Assembly: GCF_048544455.1 (NCBI RefSeq)
Contig: NC_133537.1
Coordinates: 148,158,058 to 148,222,057, forward strand
Reading direction: 5' to 3'
Source: Silene latifolia
Taxonomy: Eukaryota; Streptophyta; Magnoliopsida; Caryophyllales; Caryophyllaceae
DNA: 64,000 nucleotides
Of this stretch, positions 62,557 through 64,000 are shown in pieces. Under the pieces are notes generated by a model, which saw only the letters and a program-made list of their open reading frames with translations, did not search any database and was not told where the DNA came from. The position numbers and the translations under genes were made by a program. Within the stretch, counting starts at the first letter, position 1; the number at the start of each line of letters is the position of its first letter.

Positions 62557-64000
62557 TGATGTGACCATAATTGGCGCATATTTAGCCCCCGAATTACCAT
62601 CGTTTCCATGCTTTTTAGTGCCTATTTGGGTCATTTCTTATCTTTAGTTCTTTGTTTTGCATATTCTTTGAGATTTTGATCCCTTGGTAGGAAAGGAGTA
62701 AGAATCTTGCATTTTCGTGGCAAAACAAGGCTAAATTGATTGTATTCAATGACCAAGCATCAAGGAGAGACAAGACTAGAAGGCCTTTGTACATATCATA
62801 GTAGAAGAGCAATGTTGAGAAAAGGATCCTTGAGTCCCCGAGGAAATCCCCAAGGAATTTATGAAGAAAAGGGAAGAAAAAGAAGAAGAATTGAAGCTGG
62901 CCAACAATCCGAATGGATTGTACCAAATCCGTCCGTCCAGCCCAATCCGAGCGTCCCACCTTGGAATCCGCTCGGATTCCCCCAGCACAATCCGAGCGTC
63001 CCTCTCTTGAATCCGCTCGGATTCCTCAGCCCAGATCCGGCCGTCCCGACTACGATCCGCACGGATTTGATGCAAAGACGTTTTTCATTCTTCAAGCTAC
63101 GAAAAGAGAAGCCCTTCTCTCAGAAAATACCGGCTTTTCCTTGCTCAACTTAAAAAGTGTAATTACTAGTTTAGCCCTTAGTTAACCCTAATGCATCCTC
63201 CCTAATTTTCACTATAAATACCCCATTAGGCTAATTAGAGGAGCATGTTCTTCTTATCAATAATTAGGGTAGTTAATATCAATCAAATCTCTCTTTAATA
63301 TTGTAATCAAGTATTAATCAAGTATTAATCAAGTTTTAATCCAAGTTTTAGTTCTTTAATCTCTCTCTTGTTCTTCCTTTATTTTGGGTAATTGAAGATT
63401 ATTTGGGTTATTATTGGGAGATTGACAACCTCTCAATCTAGGATTCAAGTACTTCTATTATTCTTGCTTTATTATTGGAATCATTAGTAGGTATAATCTC
63501 TTAATCCCTTTTTAATTATTGTTAATTACTTTCATTTATTCATCATGTTTCATTATGTTAGTATGATTGACAACCTTTCTAGCATAATCAACATGATAAT
63601 GAGTGAGTAGTCTCTTAGCTAGGGTTTAATGGGTGATTAGGGGAAACCAACATGGGGAATGATTCATGCTTAAATTAATATGCTTTCATATCTTATTTGC
63701 TTGCTTGTTTTGATCTTAATACATGCACATGTTATATTTGATGAAATGCTAAGCCTATGAATCCTTGCATTTACTATCATCTTCTATCCTTTCAACTTGA
63801 CTTGTAAGACATAACCCAACTCGAGTCTTGTTAGACCATGCATGTGTTGAGTAGGAAAGATTAAGTCGACTTGTAGGTGTTGTACAATCTAATCGATTCG
63901 GCTCCGGGACCCAAACTTTCCTAGGATTGTAAGATATAACCCAACTCAATCCATCACAACAATAATTGCTTGCTTATAATTTGAGAACATGTTTGTATGA
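62557..64000 (+). mobile_element. Athila-like LTR, running off the window
   Basis: Starts TGATGTGACCATAATTGGCG within the right LTR of the second Tekay element and aligns over its length with the complement of the nested Athila LTRs (18746-20401). The CGCTCGGATTC/CCGAGCGTCC cluster is at 62925-63065 and TATAAATA near 63212. Its end and any internal region are outside the window, so solo LTR and full element cannot be told apart. Confidence 0.82.
62925..63065 (+). repeat. CG-rich word cluster in Athila-like LTR U3
   Basis: About ten words of the CCGAGCGTCC, CCGCTCGGATTC and CGTCC types within 140 bp, 150-290 bp before the TATA box. Confidence 0.85.

Overview
The window looks like heterochromatic or intergenic DNA from a flowering plant, and I find no convincing host gene. 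Almost every base can be assigned to a transposable element, a fragment of one, or a microsatellite. The family mix (Tekay-type chromoviruses, Athila/Tat elements with a tRNA-Asp primer site, an Ogre/Retand-like solo LTR, a Cassandra TRIM carrying 5S rRNA sequence, FAR1/ULP1 MULEs) is that of a eudicot. Caryophyllales is my guess from family resemblance only.

Left nest (1-22765). An Athila-like LTR in + orientation is the oldest layer, with pieces at 637-951, 21100-21812 and 22619-about 22765. It was entered by a Copia LTR (1-636), by a gag-only Tekay-like element on the minus strand (952-21094, TSD TCTTA) and by a Cassandra TRIM (21813-22618, TSD TAAC). The gag-only element was itself entered by a CACTA transposon (3242-4933, TSD TAT) and by an Athila-type element on the minus strand (9463-20401, TSD CCCCG) in which gag, protease and an env-position ORF are visible but no RT or integrase.

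Middle (22766-43496). A 5'-truncated LINE (23195-23954, 14-bp TSD) is followed by three related terminal-inverted-repeat elements, all sitting in (TA)n tracts: a 281-bp MITE (24688-24968), a 12-kb Mutator-like element (24991-37089) and a 3.2-kb non-autonomous relative (37191-40372). The large MULE carries a FAR1-type transposase gene on + and, converging on it, two tandem ULP1-protease (C48) genes on -. Its non-coding DNA is packed with the short word CAATATCAC (about 25 exact + strand copies); the recognised coding segments have none. This pairing of a MULE carrying a DUF1985/ULP1-like gene with a dense private motif recalls the VANDAL/VANC anti-silencing systems of Arabidopsis and is the most interesting signal in the window. 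About 2.2 kb at 40423-42666 gave nothing recognisable, and a Tekay-like LTR ends at 43496.

Right nest (43497-64000). An Athila fossil on the minus strand (integrase 48060-49166, env-position ORF 43780-44115) is split by a candidate Helitron (44422-47875). The Helitron contains a MULE-type MITE (46697-47089) and repeated USE/TATA promoter-like units. From 49167 a Tekay chromovirus begins (LTR 49167-50474). Inside it lies a second, nearly complete Tekay element (51906-62556 and beyond) with gag, PR, RT, RNase H, IN and chromodomain regions on +. That element's left LTR holds an Ogre/Retand-like solo LTR (52744-55362, TSD GGTCT) and its right LTR holds an Athila-like LTR running off the window (62557-64000).

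A feature crossing families: the U3 regions of both the Athila-like and the Tekay-like LTRs contain clusters of CG-rich, palindrome-like words (GACGAGCG/CGCTCGGATTC; CTCGACCGAG/CTCGGCCGAG) shortly before the TATA box. Two Athila elements also carry such a cluster just ahead of the env-position ORF.
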